From positions 4,437-68,436 of the forward strand of contig BDDD01001577.1 of assembly GCA_001972305.1 (NCBI GenBank): a DNA stretch of 64,000 nt, written 5' to 3'. This stretch comes from Cephalotus follicularis. Taxonomy: Eukaryota; Streptophyta; Magnoliopsida; Oxalidales; Cephalotaceae. Positions 34,450-45,201 of the stretch are shown one piece after another (the first letter of the stretch is position 1; each line of letters opens with the position of its first letter). Made by a program: the position numbers and the translations under genes. The notes under the pieces are model-generated. The model did not search any database and had not been told where the DNA came from. It saw only the letters and a list, made by a program, of their open reading frames with translations.

Positions 34450-35560
34450 CCTCTCCTCTCCTTCGCACCAGGGTCCTGACAATCCCTGAGGCGATGACCT
34501 TGCTGTCCACACACAAAGCAGGCCCAGTCACTTTGTAACAAATCCCCAACGGATGTCTCTTCCCCCAAGTATCACATTGTGCAATATGAACATTGGGGTT
34601 ACCCCCACCACAGCTCCCTAAGCTTGCCTCTAATCATTTCATTGTTGACGCTGATGTCCTCCTCCTTTATTCTGATTGTTATTCTTCCTTTGTTGTTTAC
34701 CATCATGGCCCTTACCCTGCTGTTAAGAGTTTTGACCCTGAGAATCTCCCCTGTTCCGCTTTCTTTCTCTTTCTTGTCGAGCAGCCTGGAAATCTAACCT
34801 TTCCATCTCTATGTTCTTTGCAGAATTTGCAACCTCCAAAACATCAGCAAACCTTGAGTTAATCAGCTTACCTCTGAGCTGATAGTGCAACTTCCATTTA
34901 AATTTTTTAGCTAGTTTTGCCAAAGACCCCGTCGGAGGTCCAACAAAGCCCGCCAATCTGGTAAACCGGGCCAAGAACTCAGTGACAGATTCACCCTCCT
35001 TCTGTCTCATCATCACGAACTCTCTTGCATAAGCCTCCTTATCAGCAGTGGGAAAATACTACTGATAGAAGATCTCGTGTAAGCCAGACTAGGACAAAGC
35101 ATCAACAAAGCCTATAACCTTGGCTATTTTCAAAGTCTTCCACCAAGTATGGGTATCGCCCTCTAGCTTATATGCATCTAACTTCACCTTCTGATCGTCA
35201 CCGCACCCCAACACATCAAATATCTTTTCCAAAAGAGCAATCCAATGCTCAGCCTCCACAGGTGTTGGTGCCAAACTAAAGGACTGTCGCCTCTGCTTTT
35301 GGAACCTCTCTAGCTAGACATATACTGGAGTGTCAGACCAGTGCCCAACTCTCCTAGCTACATGAGCATCAACTGGTCCGTTCTCCTCAGCTACCTGCTC
35401 ACGACGACAATGTCCAGGGTTTTACTGCTACATCCCCGGGTTCACTTCTTGTGTTACAGCCTGTCGTACCACTTCATCCACAACAGGCTCATTCCTTGCT
35501 CCATCCTGAGCCACAGCTGGTGTGGTTCTCTGAGGGGTGTTCCTTGTTTGTACCATCTAC
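34450..35560 (-). pseudogene. gag: Gag region (broken)
   Basis: Minus strand. Gag core words EAEHWIALLEKIFDVLGC and KLEGDTHTWWKT (~35260-35140), EGESVTEFLARFTRLAGF (~35000), and a CCHC knuckle CFVCGQQGHRLRDC (~34477-34518). An R/Q-rich stretch lies between core and knuckle. Several breaks. Confidence 0.85.
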
Positions 35561-35711
35561 GCAACAGAAATAAGGAAAGATAAAGACAAAAGAATCAGAA
35601 AGTCAAAACAAGAGACATATCGAAAAGACCATAACGGAAAGGTCCTAACCCAAAATCTACCCAATCTCACAGGTCAAAACCTAGTTAAGTCTTCTAAGGA
35701 ACAAAACCTAT

Positions 35712-35723
35712 TTTCTGATACCA
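35712..35723 (-). other. Primer binding site
   Basis: Reverse complement TGGTATCAGAAA, a near match to the initiator-Met tRNA site, five bases from the LTR end. Confidence 0.8.
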
Positions 35724-35728
35724 TAATC

Positions 35729-38290
35729 TGTAACACCCCCAAAGGCGGGAGCCCTTTCAGGTACAATAACAGAACTTAAACATAACATATCATAAAACTG
35801 GAATCTTATTCTATTAAAAAATGTGATGGTATAAGACATAACATAATTGAACATAAACATAGTCGGATATCTTTACTTAATCAATTTCAAAACCATAATC
35901 TGAAAACATAAACCGAAATCTTAACATTGTTCAAAAGATTGGCCTAAACATGACCATGAAACAACGGAAACATAACAGGATTGAATCCTAGGTGATCCTC
36001 AAACACAAAGTGGATATCTCTCTCACATATTTCCCCGATGCTCCAGAAAACCTGCCGCATTGAAACAAAAACACAGCTAACTGAACCTCAGTACGAATAA
36101 GGAATATAAAACAGTAAACGGACATTTAAAAGATAAAAGAATATCTTAATTCTAAAATCAACAAATAATACGATTAAATATTATTTATAATGTAAAACAA
36201 AATATTTAAATAAAACAGTTAGAAAAATCTTCCTAACCTTCTGAAAAGCACAGTATCATAAATCATAATTCAAAACTTTATCTGATTTCATAATTTCATG
36301 ACAGAGAATCTGATGTGTATATATATGTATACATCATATATATATATATGTACGCAAGGAGTTCGCAAGGCCCACATGCTCTGACGGAAGGACATCTATG
36401 GCTTTACATAATCAATCCCAAATCTAAATTCTGAATCTGACAATAACTAGAGTTAACTCATATGCCTCAAAAGGATCCATACCCTACCCTCAGGATATAA
36501 ATATAAAGAGACATCGTAGACCAATCACACCGCCACGGTAGGTGTCATGTCTTCCGTGCCAAAGAACATGCCTATGATACCTCATAGGTAAGCTTTTCTC
36601 TGTATGTAATTATGCTAAAACATTTTAAAACATACACATGTATACTGTCTCCAGAAATATTTGAAATTATTTTATAAGGTTCACCAACATACTTTCATAA
36701 AAGACATATCCGAAATCAAAATCTTATATGTATCCAAAAATTTAACATACTCTCGAAAGTGAAAGCCATGATCATTCAACAAATTTTCGATAGTGAAAAA
36801 TCATGCACGGATTATAAAATAGATTTTATTCAAATAAAATCGAGTATCTGACAACGAGAAATCCATTTCAATAAAATCGAATCGTAGTCAAGAAACAAGA
36901 AATATCCGTACCTTAGCCGATCAAAAACTAAACAAACCCGAATACAGAACAAAAGCAAACAAGGAGTATCCTAATCTCCACCACGAATGATATAAAAACC
37001 TAATCAAATTAATCCAAGCATAACCATAATGTACGAAACAAAAATATCAAACTGCCAGAGTAAAGCGTCGACGTTTAAGTATAGGCGTCGACGGTTTCAA
37101 TGCATGAAGGAACAAAACGCTTAGCAAGGCATCGACCAACACATAGCATAACACAGTGGAAAGCGTTGACGTTCAAATAAAGGCGTTGACGATTTAAGCA
37201 TAACAGTAGATGCTAAGACACATGCATGGCATTTTAATACTGATTTTAGACAAGAAGGCGTCGACGCTTAACATCGAAAACATGATACCCAGTGCAGAAA
37301 AATCAGTTGAAAACCATGGCTATAATCTTATTTTCTCATAAAAATCGTGAAGCAGTGGTATGTATAGGTTCTAAAACATGTTTTCTATGCATGTAATTAT
37401 CAGTATACACATATATTAATGCATGGTCCTGTACAACATGCAGGTTACATATATTAACACTGTAGAAAATATATTTTTCTGGTATATATATACATATCAG
37501 TTTTCAAAACCATGTATCACAATCTGGTTTTCTTTGCAAAGATCATAAAATAGTGACATCCAAGTGATTAAACATGATTCTATAACCATTAGATACCAGT
37601 ATGACGATTAAAACACATAGATGCAAGGACAAAATTATTGAAAATGGCAACATAATTTCTCTTACTAAAACAGGTCCTAATATCATAATCAAAACGAATT
37701 TCTAACATGCTTATACACAAACTAACAGTTGATATAGAAACTATAAGATAAAACTAACAACTTTAATTCAGAAAGTACCTTAAAATGATGCCGAAAACAG
37801 TGCAAGAATAGTGTAAGAAAGTGGTTGTTTTGGTTGTAAGAGAATGCAGAAAATGGTTTGAGCTTTTTATAAAAATGGTCTGATTAATGCACAAATCCAT
37901 GTGTTTAAAAGGTAAAATCATTATGTTAAAAACCTACTCAATAAACATAACGCTTATGATACATAAGGAAACCGAATTGCCGGATAAGGGAAAGATTCTT
38001 CCTTTCCAGAAACAAAGCCACCTTCCAGGATAAATAAGGAAGACGATCAAAGCGTCAACGGTATACTGAGAGCGTTGACGTTTAAACATTTAAAAGTCAA
38101 ATGTGTCGATATCAAGACTATGGGCATTGACGTGTACACTGTGCCAAAGCATTGACGTTTCTAATGCCCAGAAAACAAAACAAAGAATTCTCAACATAAA
38201 GTCAAACGGTCCTAACAACATAGCATATAACAGAAGGCATAAACACTGTATAAATCAATAAACATGTAAGCATGAAAATGGGATATTACA
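35729..38290 (-). repeat. 5' LTR of minus-strand Tekay-type element, 2,562 bp
   Basis: Pairs with 28353-30933. GCGTCGACG words at 37064-37265 and 38050-38160. Followed by TSD GTCAT at 38291. Confidence 0.92.
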
Positions 38291-39498
38291 GTCATCATAT
38301 GTATGATTCGTGTGCTAGCCATGCACGCACGGGTCAAAGGAAATCTGACTACCGCTATTGGCATGTCTAAACAGACCTCCCAGAGCTGCCATCCTCCTAT
38401 GGTGCCTATGTGGAATCCCATGCACTATTCTCCGTTGCTGCTTTCAACTTTAACCCTTAGCTGATGATGTTCCAATTTAGAGAACACTGAAGCACCCTTC
38501 AATTGATTAAACAATTCATCATTGTGCAGCAACGGGTGTTCTTAACAGTACCCTGTTGAGGTGCCGATAACCAATGCACATTCAGAGGGATCCATCCTTT
38601 TTCTTTACAAGAAGATAGGGCTCTCCAAGGAGAAACAATTGGCCTGATGAAAACTTTATCGAATAAATCCTAGAATTGAATTTTCAACTCCTTCAACTCA
38701 GGAGGGCCATATGATAGGAGCTCTCGATATCGGTGTCATCCCTGGAAGCAAATCAATCACAAACTCTAAATCCCTCTCTGTAGGTAAGGATGTCAACTCA
38801 TCCAGAAACACATCCAGGTATTTACCAACAACTGGAACATCCTCCAACCTCAGCACCCATTTCCTTGCCATCAATCACAGATTCCAGGTATCCACTGCAA
38901 CCCTACTTCAAAAGCCTATCATCATGAAGGGCTGATATCATTAGTACTGGTTGATGATCTAAGGTTGAAATAAACTGAAATTGAGATTGTCCTAGCATAT
39001 TGAAGATCATGATCTTCCGCAACAAATCACATGGGAATAATATGCCGCTAACCAATCCATACCACATCCATCCATTCCATGACAATCCGTTCTATAACCA
39101 TAGAAAAGTTAACGGAGTACACATACTTTCTCATGCCAGCAAATATAAGTAGTTAACCACATACCATCTTCTAACTATACCATTCCATAGCTGTACCATT
39201 CCTTAACTGTGTTATTCTGTAATCGTACAATCAGCCCATAACATAAAACCATGAGACTAGGTCAAATGCCCGCCCTCAAGCTCCCCCCCTTTTTCCATCC
39301 ACATTTACCTTGTATAAGAGACAAAAGAATCTGCTTCGATTTGATGACCATAATTCCAAAAAACTCAATATAACACTGATTATCTCTGCAATTACCAATA
39401 ACTCCAAATAGAACTTTATCTCCAACAATCATCCTCATTTACCATAGCCAAGGACCCTATCCTAGTGTATCTAGATTAGGTCGGCTCTGATACCAAAC

Positions 39499-39554
39499 TG
39501 TCACGCCCCGAACCGTGAGGAAATCCGCACGACTTGACACGTGATATACCTTCC
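39499..39554. repeat. Left arm of 56-bp inverted repeat
   Basis: TGTCACGCCCCGAACCGTGA and following bases; the inverse of 41790-41845 with about ten mismatches. The first 51 bases are the LTR end of relic A, next to its primer site. Confidence 0.75.
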
Positions 39555-41845
39555 TACCATAGAGAGCCTTGAATGGTGCCATTCCAGTATTGGTATGATA
39601 ACTGTTATTATACGAGAACTGTAGTAACATCAGATGTTCATCCCATCTATGATTTTATCCATATACCATACCTTACAAGGAAGGTGTCAATCCCATAGGC
39701 TGAGTGGTAAGGCAAGCCTGTAGGCAACGACGCATACTCCCTCTTCATGTCATTCCACAAATTGAGCTTCAGATCTCGGCACATCTTACTAATCGCCGGA
39801 TGTACTGAGAAACTGGAGCAATAGGATTACGACCACAGCTCATCCTTCGGATCTTTATTGTAAAGGATACAAACTCTACCTTGGAATCTCATCAATTTTC
39901 ATCATGAATCAAGAATTCGGGTTTGAATCCATATTGATCATGAAAGGTAGCTTTAACAAGATTCCATTCACCTTCTTTGCTTCATGGTCAGGTCCACTTA
40001 GGAGAAAAACCTCTTTAAACTACTGCGATCTGTATATACATCATCAAACTTCGTACCATATAGATAATGTCTCCATTTGCGTAGTGCACGGTCTAAGGCC
40101 GCAAATTCTAGGTCATGAGTGGAATAACTTACTCATAAGGTTCCAACTTTCCTTGAAACATAGGAGCTCGCTTCCCCATACAACCTCAAAACACAATTCA
40201 AACCGTTTCCTTCATGGCTGCCATCTCATACAACCACCATCCTTTCTATGTCGATCGGTTCAAAGTGTAGCAATTCATGAGAACCCTTCGACAAGGCGGC
40301 GATAATAGCCCGCTAAGCCTAAGAAACTACGGATCTCTGTCATGTTGGTTGGTCGTTTCCAATCCTTTACTGCTTCTATCCCTGTTAGCTCTATAAATGA
40401 ACTAGCCCTGGAGAAAATTTGACCAAGGAAACTACCTTCGATAACCAAAATCCATATTTGCTGAACTTTGAATACCATTGGCGATCTCGCAAGACCTAAG
40501 ATGCTCAGCGAAACAGTTTCCCATGGCATTTCATAGAGTTGGAATGCACTAACACATTATCGAAGGAGATCACGATGACTTGGTCAAGATATGGATTACA
40601 CACCTTATTCGTAATGTTTACGAATGTAGTAGGGTATTGGTACCCCAAACAACATTACGATCCACTCATAAAGTCCATATCATGACTTGGAGGTTGCCGA
40701 AAACAATACATATCGGTATAGATCCATCTCTGAAATCACTTCCAACTCATCCATCGGTAACACCAAGAGGTTTTCCATCATATACGATCGGCTATCTTTA
40801 TAGCACATGACTCACACACCCACTCAGGATGAACATATTCTCCTATTGGGGGTGTTAACTTACATAACATTCCATAAAGGTTCGGGTTTCACTTAAGCAT
40901 GACATATGAATTACAAGGCAATGCATGAATAGAGTGAGCCCGAATCCATAAGAGTCTGTACTATCTATAAATATATAAGAATAATACCTCAAAATACTGA
41001 AACAGATCTTTCTGCAGCCCTTTTGTCCATAGCACAACTTTACTCTTCTGATGGCGTTGATCCCATAGACCGTTTACCTCGATCGCTTCTCGCATGAGAA
41101 GGTGAACCAGTACTAGGGTGGTCTTGATACAGCTGTCCAAAATCAAGGCTTAGCTGATAGCCATTACTCTGGTGTCGATGAAAATATCGTTGAGACCGAC
41201 CCATACCTTCTCCTTCCTAAATCTTGGAACCATACCGTTCATGATGACACTTTCTAACCATACGATCCTAAGCTCAACAATCCATACATTGGTCAGCCTT
41301 CCATCAACAGTCATCAGATGCATGATTCGTGCGCTCACCATGCATGCAAGGGTCAAAGGAAATGTGACTACCGCTACTGGCAAGTCTAGAGTGACCTCCC
41401 AAAGCTGCCATCCTCCTCTGGTGCCTCTTTCGAATCCCATGCCCTCTTCTCCTTTGCTGCGAGCCTCTAAGCTATCCTTGGGATGCTTTCAACTCTAACC
41501 CTTAGATGATGATGTTCCAACTTAGAGTACACCGAAGCACCCTTAAATTGATTAAATGAGTCATCATTGTGCGGCAACGGTATTTGTTCTTAACAGTACC
41601 CTGTTGAGCTGATAACCAATTCACATTCGGAGGAATCCAATCTTTTTATTTACAACAAGATAGGAGCTCTCAAAGGAGAAACACTCGGCCTGATGAAACC
41701 TTTATCAAATAACTCCTGGAATTGAATTTTCAACTCCTTCAACTCTGGAGGGCCATACGATAGGAGCTCTTGATATCGGTGCCATCCTAGGAAGGTATAT
41801 CACGCGTAGAGTCGTGGGGGCTTCCTCACGGTTTAGGGCATGACA
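39550..41845 (-). mobile_element. Old gypsy relic B
   Basis: Minus-strand parts from right to left: RT start (~41790-41490), gag tail with CCHC remnant (~41460-41220), protease with LMDSGS and LLVLPMDEL words (~41000-40700), RT middle and thumb with [12 protein letters not shown] (~40590-40275), RNase H words (~40200-40080), integrase end ([14 protein letters not shown], ~39620). Heavily decayed, many breaks. It shares 24945-25567 and 38296-38760 with relic A. It is bounded by 56-bp inverted repeats, with ACCAAAC on the left and ACCAGAC one base beyond the right arm. Confidence 0.65.
41790..41845. repeat. Right arm of 56-bp inverted repeat
   Basis: Ends TTTAGGGCATGACA. Its reverse complement aligns with 39499-39554 at about 82% by eye. 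Confidence 0.75.
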
Positions 41846-43149
41846 CACCAGACTTTCGGGTCCCACCTAATTTTGGAACAGGTTGACATATGTGGGACAC
41901 AAGTCATTTAGCAAAAGGTTAGCATCTGGGAGATGTTACTTTGGTAAAGAATATTCTATTTGCTGAACATACATCACTTATTTAGAAGTGAGTTCAAGCT
42001 TCACCATAATAGAATGTTTCGAGTAAAGAGTTGTTTGTTGAACATGTAATTGCTTTGTGCATTTCCTTGTATAGAGAGCTAATGGGTTTTATTGTTTTAT
42101 GGTCTAGGGATTTATCATCCCTAAGTGGGCCGAATTTGGGCCTTTGGAGTGCCTAAGTAAGGCCGACCAATTAGTACTTTACAAGCCCACCTCTGTTGAC
42201 TTTTCTTTAATGAAATAAACATGCATATGGGCTTAGGATAATGTCTCATATTCTTTATGTTATGGCCAGCCCTTTGATGCCAAAAATGAGTGATTAATTA
42301 GTGACTGGAAACTTGGAGAAAAAGAAAAGGAAATATACTTAAGACTTTTCTTAAGACTTACTAAACACACTTTATTCATTCATCTATCTAACCCGTATTT
42401 GCTCCCTCCTTTCTTCTCTTCTCTTGCCGGGAGCTTGTCCTCCATTGAAGGACTTCAAGAGAGCATACCCAAGCATCTCTAATTAGTGTTTCAATTGAAC
42501 AAAATAAATCATCCAAGCAATGTGGGGGCACGGGTTTGGACCGAGAATTTCAATGACCCTAGTAATGGCATCTCTAAATATTGGGTTAGGGTTTACACAC
42601 CAAAACCCTTGCTTAATTCTTCCAAACCTGAAACCATAACCTAGCCAAACCCTTAGGGTTTGCTAGGGTTCCACATAGGAACACTAGGGTTCGGCTAGGG
42701 TTGGTAAGCCCTAGCTTGAACCCAAAAAAGCATCCACCAAAACACCAAAAGAAAAGACAGAAACTAAGGTGATTAGAATCAATTACCTAGGTCTTCAACT
42801 CCTTCCTTCTAGTGCTCCCAAAAACTTTACCTCCAATCTTCAAGTCTTAACAAAAACTCTTCATCTACTTGTGGGAAGAAACTTTTATGAAGGAAGAAGG
42901 CTTGAAGTGTTTAACCTTAACTAGTTATCATAGCAAGTAAAGGTTGCGTACAATATGTAAACAACCTCCACCTATTATGATGATGGAGGGTAAAAGGAAG
43001 TTGTTTTGTTGTTCTTCTCTGTGAGAGTACCAAGATGGAACAACTATGGACTTAGTCTTTAAGGTATCCCATTGCTTAGGGATGAAAAATGAAAAGTAGT
43101 AACCCTTAAACCCTAATTCCCTAAATGTTCCAACCCTTAAAGAGCTAAT
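41846..43149. other. Unassigned noncoding stretch with AAACCCTA-type words
   Basis: No coding sequence supported. It has the GGGCCGAATTTGGGCC texture of gypsy LTRs near 42130 and a CT-rich block near 42400-42430. At 42575-42720 TAGGGTT/AACCCTA words recur about eight times. These resemble telo-boxes or a degenerate telomere-like patch. Family and ends not found. Confidence 0.4.
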
Positions 43150-43901
43150 TCCAACAGGCAGAGAATTTGAAAATAAACATTTAGAAAACTTTTGCAATGA
43201 AAATGGTCTTGAAGATAATTTTTCCACTCCTAGAACACCTTAACAAAATGGTATTGTAGAAAGAAAAAATAGAACACTTGAGGAGATTTTTAGGACCATG
43301 CTTTGTGAAAATTCTCAGCCTAAATACCTTTGTGTGGAAGCTGTAAATACCACTTGGTATATGATAAATCACATATTTGTAAGGCCTATTCTCAAAAAGA
43401 TCCCATATGAATTATGGCGAGGGAGAAAGCCTAACATTGGATACTTTCATGCATTTGGATACAAGTGCTTCATCCACAACAACAACAACGAAAATTTTGG
43501 TAAGTTTAATACAAGGGCGGATGAAGGTATATTCCTTGGCTACTCAACTTCTAGTAAAGATTTAACAGTATTTAATAAAAGAACATTACTAACTAAAGAG
43601 TCTATGCATGTAGTATATGATGAAACTATCCAACTTCCCAAGGAAGTAGATTTTAATGACGTAGAGATTCTTCAGAAGAAGTATGATGATGCTCTTGAAG
43701 AAGAACTCAAGGAGATGAAATTAAATGAGGAAAGTTCTCAAGTGGAGCAACAAGAAGTTAGAGAAAGTTCCTCACTCAATGAGCTCCAAGGGACTACGAA
43801 AGTTGTAAGTTATCATCCTCATGATGTTATTTTAGGAGATCCCTCAAAAGGTGTAGTAAGTCGTTCATCTCTTAGAAATACTTGTTATTACTTAGCTTTC
43901 C
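43150..43901 (+). pseudogene. Copia integrase fragment (Sirevirus-like)
   Basis: Integrase core words GREFENKHLENFC and TPRTPQQNGIVERKNRTLEE (~43160-43285; the E of the DDE triad), then YMINHIFVRPILKKIPYELW, FHAFGYKCFIHN and DEGIFLGYSTSSK (~43360-43560), followed by the acidic, low-complexity stretch before RT. The copia match stops where another LTR begins at 43902; the open frame runs a little into that LTR by chance. Neither gag nor RT is beside it. Confidence 0.87.
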
Positions 43902-44470
43902 TGTCATGCCCCGAACCGTGGGATGGGCCCCATGGCCCGACATGTGGCATTCTGTACAATTAAATATCATTCCATAAATTATCCTTCGTAAAAATTTAAA
44001 AGTTTAAACACAATAGCCATCAAATTAATATATGTGGATATACCTAGTTCTTTACACAACTTGTCAATAAAAGCTCTGCTACAAACTGGTAGGTCATAAG
44101 AATAATTACATAGTTTATTACTCATAATACTGGTATGAAATAGCGCAGTGCCGAGGAGGAGGACTTACTTTTCTTTTTATCCTTTGCGTTGTTGTTGTGC
44201 TCCAATAGTACCTGAACCTGGCCCATTACAATGAATGGGTTAGCAACCCGTGGGTTTTGTAGATTACCACATGCTGAGACACGCAACTGAGGAGAAAACA
44301 ATACAACCAAAGAAGAGATGTATGTATGCCATAGAACCATATAATCCATGTAACATCATTCATTACTTCCTCGGACTACTCTACTCATTCAAGACATATT
44401 TCCCAACATAATTCAGAGGAGTTGGTCCGGTCATATAAAATCTAGTTCCTATACAAAGTGTTACTATAGA

Positions 44471-44740
44471 GGTTCACCTGCCTGTGGAATTCACCCCTTT
44501 GGTTCACCCGCTCTGGCGGAATTCACCCTTAGGTTCACCCATTAGGCGGGATTCACCTGAGGATCACCTGCCTGTAGAATTAACCCTTCGGTTCACCTGC
44601 TTTGGCCGAATTCACCGCTTAGGTTCACCTGATGAGCGGAATTCACCCTTAGGTTCACCTACTCTTGGTGGAATTCACCCCATTTGGGCTCAACTGCTAG
44701 GGAAAATCTCTATGTCGATTCACTCTTTATGTTCACCTAC
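44471..44740. repeat. GGTTCACC minisatellite, ~35-bp unit
   Basis: About seven degenerate units of GGTTCACCTGCY...GGAATTCACCC with a variable middle. It lies inside the LTR remnant. Confidence 0.85.
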
Positions 44741-45044
44741 TATACGACGTTTTCGTAAGTCCGTGTGTACAATATAATTTAAGCAGAGAAGGAACTCTTC
44801 TTGGGGTACTCTAACCCTTAGTTAGACTTGGCGCTCTAAGGAGCTATACATTGCACTCTGTTCATTCTTATGCTTGAGGGATTGGTCGGACAAGTAAGCA
44901 TGAATGTGCTCGGCGACCTTGTGGACTGGCCTGCTCTGTATGCGCGGGTCAGTCCACTCTAAAGTGTTGGTCTGACTTCCATGTGTATATTCGTATCTGG
45001 CCAAGATAAATAAGGATAAATAAGGAAGACGATCAAAGAGAGTG

Positions 45045-45190
45045 ATCTACTCGATGTTCTTGGACTAGTCATGCTCGGCATCTACGGACTAGCAATTCTC
45101 GGTGACCTTAGCGACAGGCCTGCTCGGCATGAGGGGACTAGCCATGCTCGGCACGCTCGGACAAGTCATGCTCTGCGACCAAATAGACTG
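45045..45190. repeat. Short repeats ATGCTCGGC...GGACTAG
   Basis: Four or five degenerate copies of ATGCTCGGCnnnnnGGACTAG, spaced about 28-45 bases, in the same LTR remnant. Confidence 0.65.
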
Positions 45191-45201
45191 GTTGCTCGAT
45201 A

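Larger units (their letters stand above)
28353..38290 (-). mobile_element. Complete-structure Tekay-type Ty3/gypsy element, minus strand (broken)
   Basis: TSD GTCAT at 28348-28352 and 38291-38295. LTRs 28353-30933 and 35729-38290; primer site 35712-35723; polypurine tract 30934-30953; gag, protease, RT-RNase H, integrase and chromodomain-like tail in the usual order on the minus strand. The first ~330 aligned LTR bases differ at about 27 sites (~8%), which suggests a few million years at usual plant rates. The coding part is broken in roughly ten places. It sits inside relic A. Confidence 0.92.
24945..39549 (-). mobile_element. Old gypsy relic A, in three pieces
   Basis: Pieces 24945-25567, 28251-28352 and 38291-39549 join across two later insertions. 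Minus-strand parts: primer site next to a short LTR end (39484-39549), leader, protease end/linker and RT start (~39060-38440), gag tail with CCHC remnant (38420-38296 and 28352-28256), then protease (25550-24945). It is heavily decayed, with many breaks. The order places RT start before gag, which is abnormal but shared with relic B. Much older than the elements nested in it. Confidence 0.65.
43902..45201 (-). mobile_element. Gypsy LTR remnant, left part
   Basis: Plus strand starts TGTCATGCCCCGAACCGTG, the reverse of an LTR end like that at 39499. It is interrupted at 45202 by a solo LTR and resumes at 48074. TTTCC before 43902 and at 48196-48200 could be its TSD, giving an end at 48195, but this is weak. 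Confidence 0.6.

Noticed and set aside
42928-43372. Minus-strand frames opposite the copia integrase start
   Set aside because: Shadow frames of the plus-strand integrase region and its flank.
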